The notes under the pieces were generated by a model, which had not been told where the DNA came from, did not search any database, and saw only the letters and a program-made list of their open reading frames with translations. The translations under genes were made by a program, and so were the position numbers. From contig NZ_PPHG01000048.1 of assembly GCF_002904295.1 (NCBI RefSeq), positions 1 to 64,000 of the forward strand: 64,000 nt of DNA, given 5' to 3'. The DNA is from Amycolatopsis sp. CA-128772. Lineage in GTDB: Bacteria > Actinomycetota > Actinomycetes > Mycobacteriales > Pseudonocardiaceae. Below, in pieces: positions 1 to 7,132 of the stretch; positions within the stretch are counted from its first letter, which is position 1, and the number at the start of each line of letters is the position of its first letter.

Positions 1-1
1 C

Positions 2-754
2 ACCGCGCCGGCGGAGGACACCCAGGTGTTCGCGGCCGTCGGGACCGAGGAACCGCAGGTCGACGCGCTCACCGGGGAGGCTCCGGCGCGGCCGGCGCCG
101 CGGCGGAAGCAGCGGGACACCGGGATCGCGAAGCCGACGTCGGAAGCCGAGGTCGTCGAAGACCCGGAGCCGGCGGAGCAGGCCGCGGGTTCGAAGGTGC
201 AGAAGCCGTACCTGGTGGCGGGCGCGCTGGTGCTGGTGGCGCTGATCCTGGGCGGGCTGGCGTACTGGTTCCACGCCAAGGAGCAGGAGATCTCCTCGGC
301 GACGAGCAACACGGCGCTGCTGGACGTCGCGAAGACGGCCCAGGTCAAGGACGCGGTGTCGAAGGCGGCCGAGGCGCTGTTCTCCTACGACTACAACAAC
401 ATCAAGAAGACCGAGGACGCGGCGAACGACCTGCTGGCCAACGACGACGTCAAGAACAAGTACAACTCGCTGATGGGCGAGGTGAAGCGGCTGGCCCCGC
501 AGCAGAAGATGATCGTGACGTGCAAGGTGACGCGCGCGGCGGTGATCATGCTGAACGGCGACCTGGCGAAGGTGATGGTGTTCGTCGACCAGACGTCGAC
601 CCGCACGGACACTAAGAAGACGACCGCGGGGACGGCCCAGCTCCACCTGAACGCCCAGCTGCAGGGCGACAAGTGGAAGATCACCGACATGGACACGTAC
701 AACGCGCCCAAGGTTCCGGCGGCGCCTTCGCCTGCGCCTTCGCCGTCGAAGTAG
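2..754 (+). CDS. Mce-associated membrane protein (5' end outside window)
   Basis: The reading frame is open from base 2, so the start probably lies upstream; a GTG at 26 is the first possible start inside the window. About 60 hydrophilic, Pro/Ala/Glu-rich cytoplasmic residues precede one strong membrane helix (around YLVAGALVLVALILGGLAYW). An extracellular domain follows with the family-like stretch on AVIMLNGDLAKVMVFVDQTS and the end QGDKWKITDMDTYNAP. This layout (charged N-terminus, one helix, beta-rich domain of about 150 residues) fits the Mce-associated proteins that accompany Mce lipid-import transporters in actinobacteria. The tail is Pro/Ser/Ala-rich. No other mce gene is in the window; the rest of such an operon would lie upstream. 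It has no evident link to the antibiotic cluster. Family call fairly sure, exact role unknown. Confidence 0.75.
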   Translation, partial: TAPAEDTQVFAAVGTEEPQVDALTGEAPARPAPRRKQRDTGIAKPTSEAEVVEDPEPAEQAAGSKVQKPYLVAGALVLVALILGGLAYWFHAKEQEISSATSNTALLDVAKTAQVKDAVSKAAEALFSYDYNNIKKTEDAANDLLANDDVKNKYNSLMGEVKRLAPQQKMIVTCKVTRAAVIMLNGDLAKVMVFVDQTSTRTDTKKTTAGTAQLHLNAQLQGDKWKITDMDTYNAPKVPAAPSPAPSPSK

Positions 755-755
755 G

Positions 756-893
756 TCAGCTCGCGAATCGGAGGGTTTCCTCGGCCTGCGCGTAGGCGGC
801 GATGGCGACCTCCAGCGCCACCCTCGCTTCGCGGAGCTGATGGCGGACCAGCCCGCCGCGGCGTGCGCAGCTGGGCTCGGGGATGCCACGCAT
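756..893 (-). pseudogene. 3' remnant of a minus-strand gene
   Basis: On the minus strand, bases 893 to 756 read as about 45 residues ending in GLVRHQLREARVALEVAIA and then AYAQAEETLRFAS before a TGA. The amphipathic, Ala/Glu-rich C-terminus resembles the helical tails of small ESX-like (type VII secretion) proteins, but the piece is far too short to be a whole gene. The open frame runs into the plus-strand fragment that begins near 863, so the two appear joined by a deletion. It converges with the upstream membrane-protein gene, with only one base between the two stop codons. Family assignment is a guess; the remnant reading rests on length and codon pattern only. Confidence 0.4.
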
Positions 894-1279
894 TCGAGCT
901 GGAGAGCTACGGCGGGAGCCGGTGCGCGAACGTCGACCGTCCCGAGGGGCTGTTCGGCACCGGGCTGGTACCGGACACCCTCGACGTGGACGCCACGCTG
1001 CGGAAGGTCCTGGATGAGGGCCTGCCGCCGAGGCTGTCCGGCGCGCGGTCGATGGCGATCGGCGGAGTCCCGCACGGCCTCCCGACCGGCCGCGGCACGA
1101 CGGTCTTCGTCGTCGAGGACGCCTGCGTCCCGGCCGGCCCGATGGCGACGCCGGCGGAGCTGGACCTGCGCGGCTACCCCGTCCACGCCCCCGACGGAGT
1201 GGTGGTGGCGTTCCTGCTCGGCACGCTCCTGGCCGGGCAGCGGGACCGGCTCCTGGCCACCGTCCGGGTGAACGATTGA
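863..1279 (+). CDS. Hypothetical protein, possibly 5'-truncated
   Basis: A frame of up to 138 residues starts at a GTG at 863. From about residue 10 on, codon use is typical of the region (nearly all third positions G or C), so it was or is a real gene. I do not recognise the family. The C-terminal part includes a hydrophobic stretch, VVVAFLLGTLLAGQ. No convincing ribosome binding site precedes 863, and the first residues overlap the antisense remnant at 756-893, so the true N-terminus may have been lost. The stop at 1277-1279 is followed by about 100 bases of intergenic DNA containing TTGACC at 1321-1326, a weak candidate promoter element for the next operon. Confidence 0.4.
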   Translation: MRSWARGCHAFELESYGGSRCANVDRPEGLFGTGLVPDTLDVDATLRKVLDEGLPPRLSGARSMAIGGVPHGLPTGRGTTVFVVEDACVPAGPMATPAELDLRGYPVHAPDGVVVAFLLGTLLAGQRDRLLATVRVND

Positions 1280-1380
1280 ACTCGCCGGAACGACTGACTC
1301 ACTCCGCGTCGTCTGATAAGTTGACCTGTTGACGCAGAGTGTGCAGGCACTCACGGGGACTTCGGGGAGGAAGTTCTGCA

Positions 1381-1836
1381 ATGCCTGATTTCGCGCGAGA
1401 GGTGACGGGGTCGGCGGGCTACCGGGTCCCGGTGGACGACCCGTCGGTGAAGGGCGCCCACGCCCGGGACATGATCGTGCTCCAGGAACGGCTGCGCCAA
1501 GCCGACGAGGGAGGCGGTTCGGGTGGCGGGTTCAGGCTGGACGTGGAGCAGATGCAGACCCTGCTGCCCCAGTGGAAGGACCTCCGCGACACCCTCGGCA
1601 ACCTCCGGGCGAGCGGTGAAGAACTCCGGGCGGTGAGGTCGCCGGCCGACGATGAAGCCAGTAGGGTAAACAACACCGCGGCGAAGACTCACGCCGAGCT
1701 GTATCGAAACAGCATCAAGCGGCAGTGGGAATATGCATCGCAGTATGTGCTATCGCTCGAGAAAATGATCGATAGATACCGGCGGGATGATGAATCGTCG
1801 GCCGACTCGTTCAACGTCATGGGGACTGATCTATGA
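1381..1836 (+). CDS. Small helical ESX-like (type VII secretion-associated) protein
   Basis: 151 residues from ATG 1381, chosen because GAGGAAG lies just upstream (about 1368-1374). There is no signal peptide or membrane helix. The protein is largely helical with heptad-like patterns, for example MQTLLPQWKDLRDTLGNL and a C-terminal stretch ending in SLEKMIDRYRRDD; a Gly/Ser linker (GGGSGGG) sits near residue 42. It overlaps the lipoprotein gene by four bases (ATGA, 1833-1836) and is first in a four-gene run ending with an EspG-like gene. That context suggests a small type VII secretion substrate or partner. Its 3' part is visibly lower in GC than the neighbourhood. Function is inferred from context only. 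Confidence 0.55.
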   Translation: MPDFAREVTGSAGYRVPVDDPSVKGAHARDMIVLQERLRQADEGGGSGGGFRLDVEQMQTLLPQWKDLRDTLGNLRASGEELRAVRSPADDEASRVNNTAAKTHAELYRNSIKRQWEYASQYVLSLEKMIDRYRRDDESSADSFNVMGTDL

Positions 1837-2435
1837 AGCGGCGCGAGCTGACCATGGTGCTGTCGGTGGCGGTTCTGTTGACAGGTTGCTCGAGTGGGGT
1901 GACCGGCCACGCAACGCCGTCGACGAGCACGCTTACCTCGGTGCCTGCTCCGGGAGGCGATCCGGATGTTCCGAAGGTGGTGCAACCGCTCGACACTGCG
2001 CGGTACGAGCAGGACCCGTGTGCCGCACTCACAAAAGACCAGCTCGCCCAACTGCGCATTACGATTTCACCGGAGCCCGATCCGAGCAACCTGGGTCCGG
2101 GTTGTGACTGGAACGCGTTTGACGAGGTTGGATTCAGACTGGACTCCAAATTGTTGACCAGTGGCAGCAATCTCGCCAATATCTATAAGCTGCAGAAGCA
2201 GGGGGAATGGTCCTACTTCAAGGCTATTGCCGACGTATCGGGGTATCCCGGCGTGCTGGTGGATGACGATAACCCGCCGAAAAACACGTGTCAGTTGATG
2301 GTCGGCCTGCGAGACGACCTTGTCTACAGCGTTCAGATATCGGTGAGTCCGGACTCCCAGATCAACGGCGATCCCTGCCCGACCTTGCAGAAGGTCGGCG
2401 AGATGGCCGTTTCGACCATGAAGGCCGGTGCGTGA
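1833..2435 (+). CDS. DUF3558-like lipoprotein
   Basis: 200 residues. The N-terminus MKRRELTMVLSVAVLLTGCS is a lipoprotein signal with lipobox LLTGC, so the mature protein should be anchored on the outer face of the membrane through Cys19. After a Thr/Ser/Pro spacer, the domain has the DUF3558 pattern: DPCAALTKDQLAQL, a later GPGCDWN, and a second Cys pair (NTCQLMVGL and GDPCPTLQ). DUF3558 lipoproteins are common beside ESX-like operons in Amycolatopsis relatives; their molecular role is not established. The gene starts inside the previous stop (ATGA) and its stop overlaps the next start, so translation is probably coupled. Base composition is less GC-rich than flanking genes. Confidence 0.75.
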   Translation: MKRRELTMVLSVAVLLTGCSSGVTGHATPSTSTLTSVPAPGGDPDVPKVVQPLDTARYEQDPCAALTKDQLAQLRITISPEPDPSNLGPGCDWNAFDEVGFRLDSKLLTSGSNLANIYKLQKQGEWSYFKAIADVSGYPGVLVDDDNPPKNTCQLMVGLRDDLVYSVQISVSPDSQINGDPCPTLQKVGEMAVSTMKAGA

Positions 2436-3760
2436 TGACCGAATACACCGCGCAGCAGGTCGTCGACTTCCTCAAATCGGGCGATGGCCCCGGCAGCCTC
2501 TTCGAGTCGAGCCGGACCGCTGAGGAGATGGCCGCCAAGCACGTCGAAGCCCGGGACATGATGGCCCGCCTCCAGTCCGCCATGAGCGAGGCCTGGACCG
2601 GCAACGCCGCGGGCCAGGCCCAGGCCGGGGCGGGGCCGCTGCTCGCCGCGTCCGAAGTCAGCGCGGTGCACCTGAGCGCGGCGCGCGAGGCGCTCGTCAC
2701 GCAGGGCAGTGACTACGCCGACCTGAAGAACAAGGTCGGGGACGGCCCCGGTCCGCAGCCGGGTGAAGACTTCCTCAGCCGTCACCTGCCGATGCTCACG
2801 AACAAGGACGAAGAAATCGCCGGCTGGAACGCCAAGGCTCAGGAGGTCGTCCAGCACTACGGCACGTACTTCGGGCAGAGCGGCGACAACACCGCGGGCC
2901 TGCCCAGCGACTACGGAGACCTCACCCTCCCGGCCGGCGGCGCCGACATCGAGCACGCCGGGAAGCCGCCCGCGGTCACGCCACCCGGCGGGCACGACGA
3001 CCGGACCGCCGGCACGCGCCAGGTCCAGCCGGTCGACCACCGGGAGACCCCGATCCCCGGTCAGGACATCTCCTGGCAGCAGCAGCGCCCCGGCGCGACC
3101 GATCCGCACACCACGACCGGGTCCACCGGGCCCGGTCAGAACGACACGACGCACACCTCGGGACTGTCGCCGGTCGCGAGCACCGGCGACAGCCCGAATC
3201 GGCCGGGCTATCCGAGCCTCCCCGGCGGCGGCTTCGGCCGGGACGGGGGCTCCGGCGACATCAACGCCCGGCTCGGCACCGGTGTGCCCGGACTGCCGGG
3301 TACGGGCGGGCCGGGCACAGGCGGTCCCGGTCGCGTCGGCAGCGGCGGTGAGCCCGGCGGCGGACGCACCGGCACGGGCCCGGGGAGCCCCCGCGGTGGC
3401 GGCGGTGAGCCCGGCGGCGGACGCACCGGCACGGGCCCGGGGAGCCCCCGCGGTGGCGTCGGTGAGCCCGGCGGCGGACGCACCGGCACGGGTCCGGGAA
3501 GCCCACGCAGCGGGGTCGGTGAGCCCGGCGGCCGCAGCGGTACCGGGCGGTTCGGTGAACCGGGAATGTCGCGCGCCGGCGTGACCGGAGCTGCCGGCAA
3601 ACCCGGCGCCGGTGGCCTGGGCGGGCCGCTGGGCCGGGGCGAGAAGGAAGAGGACAAGGAGCACAAGCGGCTGGACATCCTCCAGGAGCCCGACCCCGAC
3701 GAGCTGTTCGGCGGCTTCCCCGACGGGATGAAGCCGGTGCCTCCGACCATCGGCGCCTGA
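2435..3760 (+). CDS. PPE/WXG-like type VII secretion substrate with Gly/Pro-rich repeat tail
   Basis: 441 residues from ATG 2435 (a GTG lies at 2432). The N-terminal half is helical and PPE/WXG100-like, with a W-x-G type turn in SEAWTGNAAGQAQAG near residue 55, as in proteins exported through ESX systems. From about residue 190 it becomes a low-complexity tail rich in Gly, Pro, Thr and Ser, including three full copies and one partial copy of a 19-residue repeat built on GEPGGGRTGTGPGSPR. The final part is acidic (EEDKEHKRLDILQEPDPDEL). The start overlaps the lipoprotein stop, and the stop overlaps the EspG-like ATG, so the four genes look like one operon. A secreted or surface-associated product is inferred. 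Confidence 0.6.
   Translation: MTEYTAQQVVDFLKSGDGPGSLFESSRTAEEMAAKHVEARDMMARLQSAMSEAWTGNAAGQAQAGAGPLLAASEVSAVHLSAAREALVTQGSDYADLKNKVGDGPGPQPGEDFLSRHLPMLTNKDEEIAGWNAKAQEVVQHYGTYFGQSGDNTAGLPSDYGDLTLPAGGADIEHAGKPPAVTPPGGHDDRTAGTRQVQPVDHRETPIPGQDISWQQQRPGATDPHTTTGSTGPGQNDTTHTSGLSPVASTGDSPNRPGYPSLPGGGFGRDGGSGDINARLGTGVPGLPGTGGPGTGGPGRVGSGGEPGGGRTGTGPGSPRGGGGEPGGGRTGTGPGSPRGGVGEPGGGRTGTGPGSPRSGVGEPGGRSGTGRFGEPGMSRAGVTGAAGKPGAGGLGGPLGRGEKEEDKEHKRLDILQEPDPDELFGGFPDGMKPVPPTIGA
3347..3560 (+). repeat. 57-bp tandem repeat inside the PPE-like gene
   Basis: Units begin at 3347, 3404, 3461 and 3518, exactly 57 bases apart and in frame, each starting GGTGAGCCCGGCGG. The first two copies are almost identical; the third and fourth diverge and the fourth decays after about 40 bases. 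Each full unit encodes 19 residues (GEPGGGRTGTGPGSPRGGG or a close variant). Recent unequal crossing-over or slippage is the simplest origin. Confidence 0.9.
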
Positions 3761-4470
3761 TGCCCGTTCGGCACGAAGCCGTCCTCAACGCGCGGAGCGT
3801 GCACTGGGCGGCCGAGCGGCTGGGGCTCGTGCTGCCCGCCGTCCTCGCGCCCGAACCGGTGTGGCGCAGCGCGGAGGCGGAGGCCGAACGCGCGGAGGCC
3901 GCCCGCGAGGAGCTGGCCGCGGAAGGCCTCCTCGACCGGGACGAGCCCGGGGAGGACCTCGAAGACAGCCTGCGGCTCCTCTGCCGGGCACCAGCCGAGG
4001 TGTCCGCGTACGTGCAGACCGAAGAGCTGACCTACCGGCTGCACGCCGCCGCCGGGAAGCGGTCCGGCGCGTTCGCGTGCTACCTCCCGCGTGAAAGCCG
4101 GCTTCTGCTGAGCCCGGCACGGCTCGAAGCCCTCGCCACGATCGTGGCCCGCGAACTGCCCGAGCACCCGCCCGCCCGGTCGGTCTCCTATTCGGTCCCG
4201 GTCACCGACCTGACCACCGGCGAACCCCACGGCCAAGCGGCCCGCGTCGCGGCGATCTTCGCCCAGGCCCGGTACGCGGGCGGGCAGCTGTCGGTCGGCG
4301 TCCGGGACCACCGCGGCCACCGGCGCGGCGAGCCGGTCACCTTCGTGGACACCGAGCAGGGCCGGTGGCTCAGCCATCTTTCGGCGGACGGCCGGTTCGT
4401 GACCACGGTCGGCGGTTCCGACGGCGTCCTGGTCGCCAAGCTGGAAGAGCAGCAGCGCGAGCTCGGCTGA
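3760..4470 (+). CDS. EspG-like ESX secretion-associated protein
   Basis: 236 residues, starting at ATG 3760, which overlaps the preceding TGA by one base. The overall pattern (a short N-terminal strand region RSVHWAAERLGL, central helices, then ATIVARELPEHPPARSVSYS and a C-terminal RWLSHLSADGRFVTT before a helical end) fits the actinobacterial EspG family. EspG proteins are cytosolic chaperones that bind PE/PPE-type substrates for the ESX secretion machine. That suits its place directly after a PPE-like gene. No signal peptide or membrane helix is visible. Membrane ATPase and channel components of ESX are not in the window. Family call fairly confident; the substrate is inferred from the neighbour. 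Confidence 0.7.
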   Translation: MPVRHEAVLNARSVHWAAERLGLVLPAVLAPEPVWRSAEAEAERAEAAREELAAEGLLDRDEPGEDLEDSLRLLCRAPAEVSAYVQTEELTYRLHAAAGKRSGAFACYLPRESRLLLSPARLEALATIVARELPEHPPARSVSYSVPVTDLTTGEPHGQAARVAAIFAQARYAGGQLSVGVRDHRGHRRGEPVTFVDTEQGRWLSHLSADGRFVTTVGGSDGVLVAKLEEQQRELG

Positions 4471-4474
4471 CGGC

Positions 4475-5103
4475 TCAGTTCCTGCGGAGGGCGAAGCGTG
4501 CTTTGCGGGCGTGCTTGGCGAGCTTGTGGTCCGGGTGCTCCTGGGCGATCACGTCGACCAGGTGAAGCCGGACCGGATGGTCCGCCGCGCCCCGAGTTCG
4601 TCCATCGCCGCGAGGTGATCGGTCATGCCCAGGCACATTTCTTCGGCGGTCAGCGTTTCGGCCGCTGTCTCGTCGCGCTCTACCAGCCAGGCCGCGGTGA
4701 GCGCACCGGCGATGCCGCCGTTCGCCCGGATGGCCTGCGCGCAGAGAACATCGAGTGGGGCGGTGGCGAGTTCGCCGAGGATCGGTGCGTCGGCACCCTC
4801 GGCGCGGAGCATCCGGTTCAGCGCCCGCAAAGCGAGGGGAGTCAAGCGCACGAGCGTCGGGTCGGGTCCGGGGCGGCCGGTCAGCTCGGCGAGCTTGGCC
4901 AGCACCAGCCCGCACGCTTCGGCTCATCGAGGAAGCAGGCCGAGCCCCCGTTCGGCGACGCCGTCCAGTTCCGCCACGTAGCGCCGCAGACCGGCCAGGG
5001 CTGCGCTGCGCTCGGCGGCGGCCAGTCCCTCGGCCGCAGAAGGCAGGCGCACAGGAGGAAGCTCGGGGAAGTCGTTGGCGTCGAGTTCGCAGTACTCGCA
5101 CAT
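4475..5103 (-). pseudogene. Broken gene of unknown function (in-frame stop plus frameshift)
   Basis: On the minus strand a gene begins at ATG 5103 (MCEYCELDANDFPELPPVRL) and reaches a TGA at 4926-4924. The same frame continues immediately after this stop as AEACGLVLAKLAELTGR and on to about 4570, then ends at 4549. Just before that end, another frame takes over naturally (AADHPVRLHLVDVIAQEHPD) and runs to a TGA at 4477-4475. One nonsense codon and one single-base frameshift therefore interrupt an otherwise coherent protein of about 208 residues. I do not recognise the family; the CxxC start and helical Ala/Leu-rich body suggest a small regulatory or conserved hypothetical protein. Sequencing error could explain one lesion, less easily both. 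Confidence 0.65.
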
Positions 5104-5127
5104 GCGGACCACTCCGGCAGGCCCGGA

Positions 5128-5145
5128 CTACCCACGTTGGTAATG
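5128..5145 (+). promoter_or_regulatory. Degenerate RifZ-type operator upstream of rifS
   Basis: CTACC at 5128-5132, eight bases, then TAATG at 5141-5145. The recalled consensus of the LuxR-family rif activator RifZ is CTACC-N8-GGATG, so the first half matches fully and the second at three of five. A possible -10 element TAGGTG (5163-5168) follows after 17 bases, similar to the layout at the two exact copies elsewhere in the window. It lies in the divergent gap before rifS. Confidence 0.45.
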
Positions 5146-5211
5146 GCTCCCACCGGGCGGCGTAGGTGAGTCTGGACAGGCCCGGTACGCGACGACGTCG
5201 GTGAGGAAACC

Positions 5212-6189
5212 ATGCTCAAGGTGGCTCTGATCGGTGCGGGGCTGATTGCCCGGCTGCACCTGGAAGCCTGGCTCGGCGCCGGGGCCACCGTGCGGGTGCA
5301 CTCCGACGACGGCCGGGCCGCCGGCCTGGCGGAGGAGTTCGGGGTCACGGCGGCAGGCTCGCTGGCCGAGGCGCTGGACGGCGCCGACGCCGTCGACATC
5401 TGCACACCGACCGGCAGCCACCACGAGATCGCCATGGCCGCCATCGCCGCCGGGGTCGGGGTCGTCTGCGAGAAGCCGCTGACCGCGGACGCCGCCGAGG
5501 CCGCCGAGATCGTGGCCGCCGCCGAACGGGCCGGGGTGCGCCTCTACCCCGCCCACGACGTGCGGTTCGCCGAGCCCTACGCGCGGCTGCACGAACTCGT
5601 CGCGAGCGGGCAGCTGGGGGACGTCGCTCTCGGGCGGTTCTCCTTCTCCGCCTACCACCCGCGGCCCTGGACCGGGACCGCCTCCGCGCGCTCGGGGGGC
5701 ATCCTCACCGATCAGCTGCTGCACGGCGCCGATCTCGCCCACTGGGTCTTCGGGGACGTCGTCCGGGTGCACGCCTGCTACCAAGGGGACATCGCCACGC
5801 CCGCGCCGGAAGGCGCCGTCGCCACCGGGACCGTCGTGCTGACCCACGCCGGCGGGGCCATCAGCCAGGTCGTGAGCCGGTGGACCGCCACCCCGAAGCC
5901 GCCCGTGCGGGTGACGTTCCACGTCTCCGGGACCGGCGGGGCCGTCAGCTACGACTCCGAGTGGCCGCAGGAGGTCCGGGTCGTCGACGGCGAAACCACG
6001 AACTTCGGCTACTACGGGCCGTCCGTGTTCGCCACCGAGATGCGGGAGTTCGCCACCGCGTTCGCCGGTGGTCCCGAGCCGCGGATCGGGGCGAAGGACG
6101 CGCTGGCCGCGGTCCGGATCACCCAGGCCGCCGCCGAGTCCGCGTGGACCGGGCGGGCCGTCGAACTGCCCGTGGAGGGAGCAGCGTGA
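5212..6189 (+). CDS. rifS: RifS-like NAD(P)-dependent oxidoreductase (Gfo/Idh/MocA family)
   Basis: 325 residues from ATG 5212, with GTGAGGA at 5201-5207 as ribosome binding site. The N-terminal Rossmann fold has GAGLIA (residues 8-13) for the dinucleotide and the family's EKP motif intact (CEKPLT, Lys88), the residue used for proton transfer or substrate binding. The C-terminal half has the substrate-side pattern GGILTDQLLHGADLAHW. Position beside rifT and upstream of the P450 and rifA matches rifS of the A. mediterranei rif cluster. It is thought to act with RifT on the ansa or naphthalene part after chain assembly; I recall an oxidation at C-8 being ascribed to this pair, but cannot verify it. 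The stop overlaps the rifT start by four bases (GTGA), so the two are probably translationally coupled. Confidence 0.85.
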   Translation: MLKVALIGAGLIARLHLEAWLGAGATVRVHSDDGRAAGLAEEFGVTAAGSLAEALDGADAVDICTPTGSHHEIAMAAIAAGVGVVCEKPLTADAAEAAEIVAAAERAGVRLYPAHDVRFAEPYARLHELVASGQLGDVALGRFSFSAYHPRPWTGTASARSGGILTDQLLHGADLAHWVFGDVVRVHACYQGDIATPAPEGAVATGTVVLTHAGGAISQVVSRWTATPKPPVRVTFHVSGTGGAVSYDSEWPQEVRVVDGETTNFGYYGPSVFATEMREFATAFAGGPEPRIGAKDALAAVRITQAAAESAWTGRAVELPVEGAA

Positions 6190-6947
6190 AGGTCGCCATC
6201 CTGTCGTCCGCGCCCGAGGTCTACGCCGAGGGCCTGCGGAACGTCGAAGTCATTGCCACGGCGGGCTGGGACGCGTTCGAGCCGGTTCTGCGGGCGGCCG
6301 AGGCGGGCGCCCGGGTGCTGTGCGAATACCCGTCGGCGGCCAAAGAAGCCGACCTGAAAGCCATCGTTGACGCCGGCGGCGACCGGCTCACCTTCGCGTC
6401 CCCGGCCTGCCACGGCGAGGCGTTCACCGTGGTGCGCAGGGGAATCGCGGACGGCGGCATCGGGGAACTGACGACGATCCTCGGCTCGCTGGCCACGAAT
6501 GCGGACGGCGGGGTGCTGGGTGCCGCCGCGCCCCACCTGCTCGACCTGGCGGACGCCGTCCTCGGCGGCGAGCCCGCGCAGCAGGTGTACGCACAGACCA
6601 ACACCGTCCTCAATGGACACGGCGCGGAAAGCGCGTCGGTGCTCACCGTCCGGTACCGGAGCGGGAAGGTCGCTTCGTTCGACCTCCGCCGGGACCCGGC
6701 TGGGACAGACCGGCCTGCCGTCACCTTCATCGGGGACAAGGCGAGCGTGCAGTACGACGCCGGCCCGAAGCTGCTCGACGGCGTCGGCCCCTTCGGTGGG
6801 GAGGATCTGGTTTCCCTGCTGCTGAGGGACTTCCTGAGCGAAGGGGACACACCGGGGCCGGACGGCGAGGCTGCGCTGCGGACGTTCCGGATCGTCCAGG
6901 CGGCCTACGAATCGGCGCAGACCGGGCAGCCCGTCGACCTGGCCTGA
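6186..6947 (+). CDS. rifT: RifT-like oxidoreductase homologue with degenerate cofactor site
   Basis: 253 residues from GTG 6186, overlapping the rifS stop. It is related to the Gfo/Idh/MocA family and to RifS: CEYPSAA aligns with CEKPLTA of RifS, and GGVLGAAAPHLLDLADAVLG with the RifS substrate motif. Two family hallmarks are missing. The Gly-rich nucleotide loop is replaced by ILSSAPEVYAEGL, with about 40 residues of the N-terminal Rossmann half absent, and the EKP lysine is a tyrosine (Tyr48). It matches the position of rifT in known rif clusters. The pairing suggests RifT works with RifS, perhaps as a heteromer in which RifS supplies the cofactor domain; this is inference. An intrinsic terminator follows. 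Confidence 0.8.
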   Translation: MKVAILSSAPEVYAEGLRNVEVIATAGWDAFEPVLRAAEAGARVLCEYPSAAKEADLKAIVDAGGDRLTFASPACHGEAFTVVRRGIADGGIGELTTILGSLATNADGGVLGAAAPHLLDLADAVLGGEPAQQVYAQTNTVLNGHGAESASVLTVRYRSGKVASFDLRRDPAGTDRPAVTFIGDKASVQYDAGPKLLDGVGPFGGEDLVSLLLRDFLSEGDTPGPDGEAALRTFRIVQAAYESAQTGQPVDLA

Positions 6948-6958
6948 ATACGGCTCCA

Positions 6959-6999
6959 CGGGGGCTTCTTTCCTTTCCAGGGAAGGAAGTCCCCGTTTT
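6959..6999 (+). terminator. Intrinsic terminator after rifT
   Basis: Arms 6959-6973 and 6981-6995 pair over 15 bases, with two G-U wobbles when transcribed and no mismatch, around a 7-base loop. TTTT at 6996-6999 follows directly. It lies 12 bases after the rifT stop and separates rifS-rifT from the PKS transcription unit. Confidence 0.85.
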
Positions 7000-7028
7000 C
7001 GTGCGCCCGCGGAGTGGCCCGGACTGCT

Positions 7029-7046
7029 CTACCAGAGTGAGGGATG
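7029..7046 (+). promoter_or_regulatory. RifZ-type operator of the PKS operon
   Basis: CTACC (7029-7033), eight bases, GGATG (7042-7046): an exact match to the CTACC-N8-GGATG consensus I recall for RifZ, the LuxR-family activator of the A. mediterranei rif genes. A -10-like TAGCCT (7067-7072) lies 20 bases downstream, so the second half-site overlaps the -35 position, as for a class II activator. The hexamer GCCTAG occurs twice nearby (7049-7054 and 7064-7069). The first gene with a good ribosome binding site starts at 7133. Confidence 0.7.
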
Positions 7047-7132
7047 CCGCCTAGGAGTGGCTCGCCTAGCCTGAATCGAGAATGAAGAGACCGGTCTGTG
7101 CTCGGAAAACCGGCGAACAGGTGGAGGCCGCG

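Noticed and set aside
840-1271. Alternative plus-strand frame from 840 (143 codons)
   Set aside because: Extremely Arg/Ser-rich with poor third-position bias; the frame from 863 has the proper codon pattern.
3347-3560. CRISPR-like repeat array
   Set aside because: The repeats are directly contiguous, in frame and coding, with no spacers.
3208-4377. Minus-strand frame of 389 codons over the repeat and EspG-like region
   Set aside because: Proline/Arg-rich shadow of the repeats; the plus-strand genes have overlapping starts and stops and recognisable families.
7082-7132. Earlier ATG (7082) for the DUF5988-like gene
   Set aside because: It lies almost at the predicted transcript start and has no ribosome binding site; ATG 7133 has GTGGAGG at the right distance and gives the family length.
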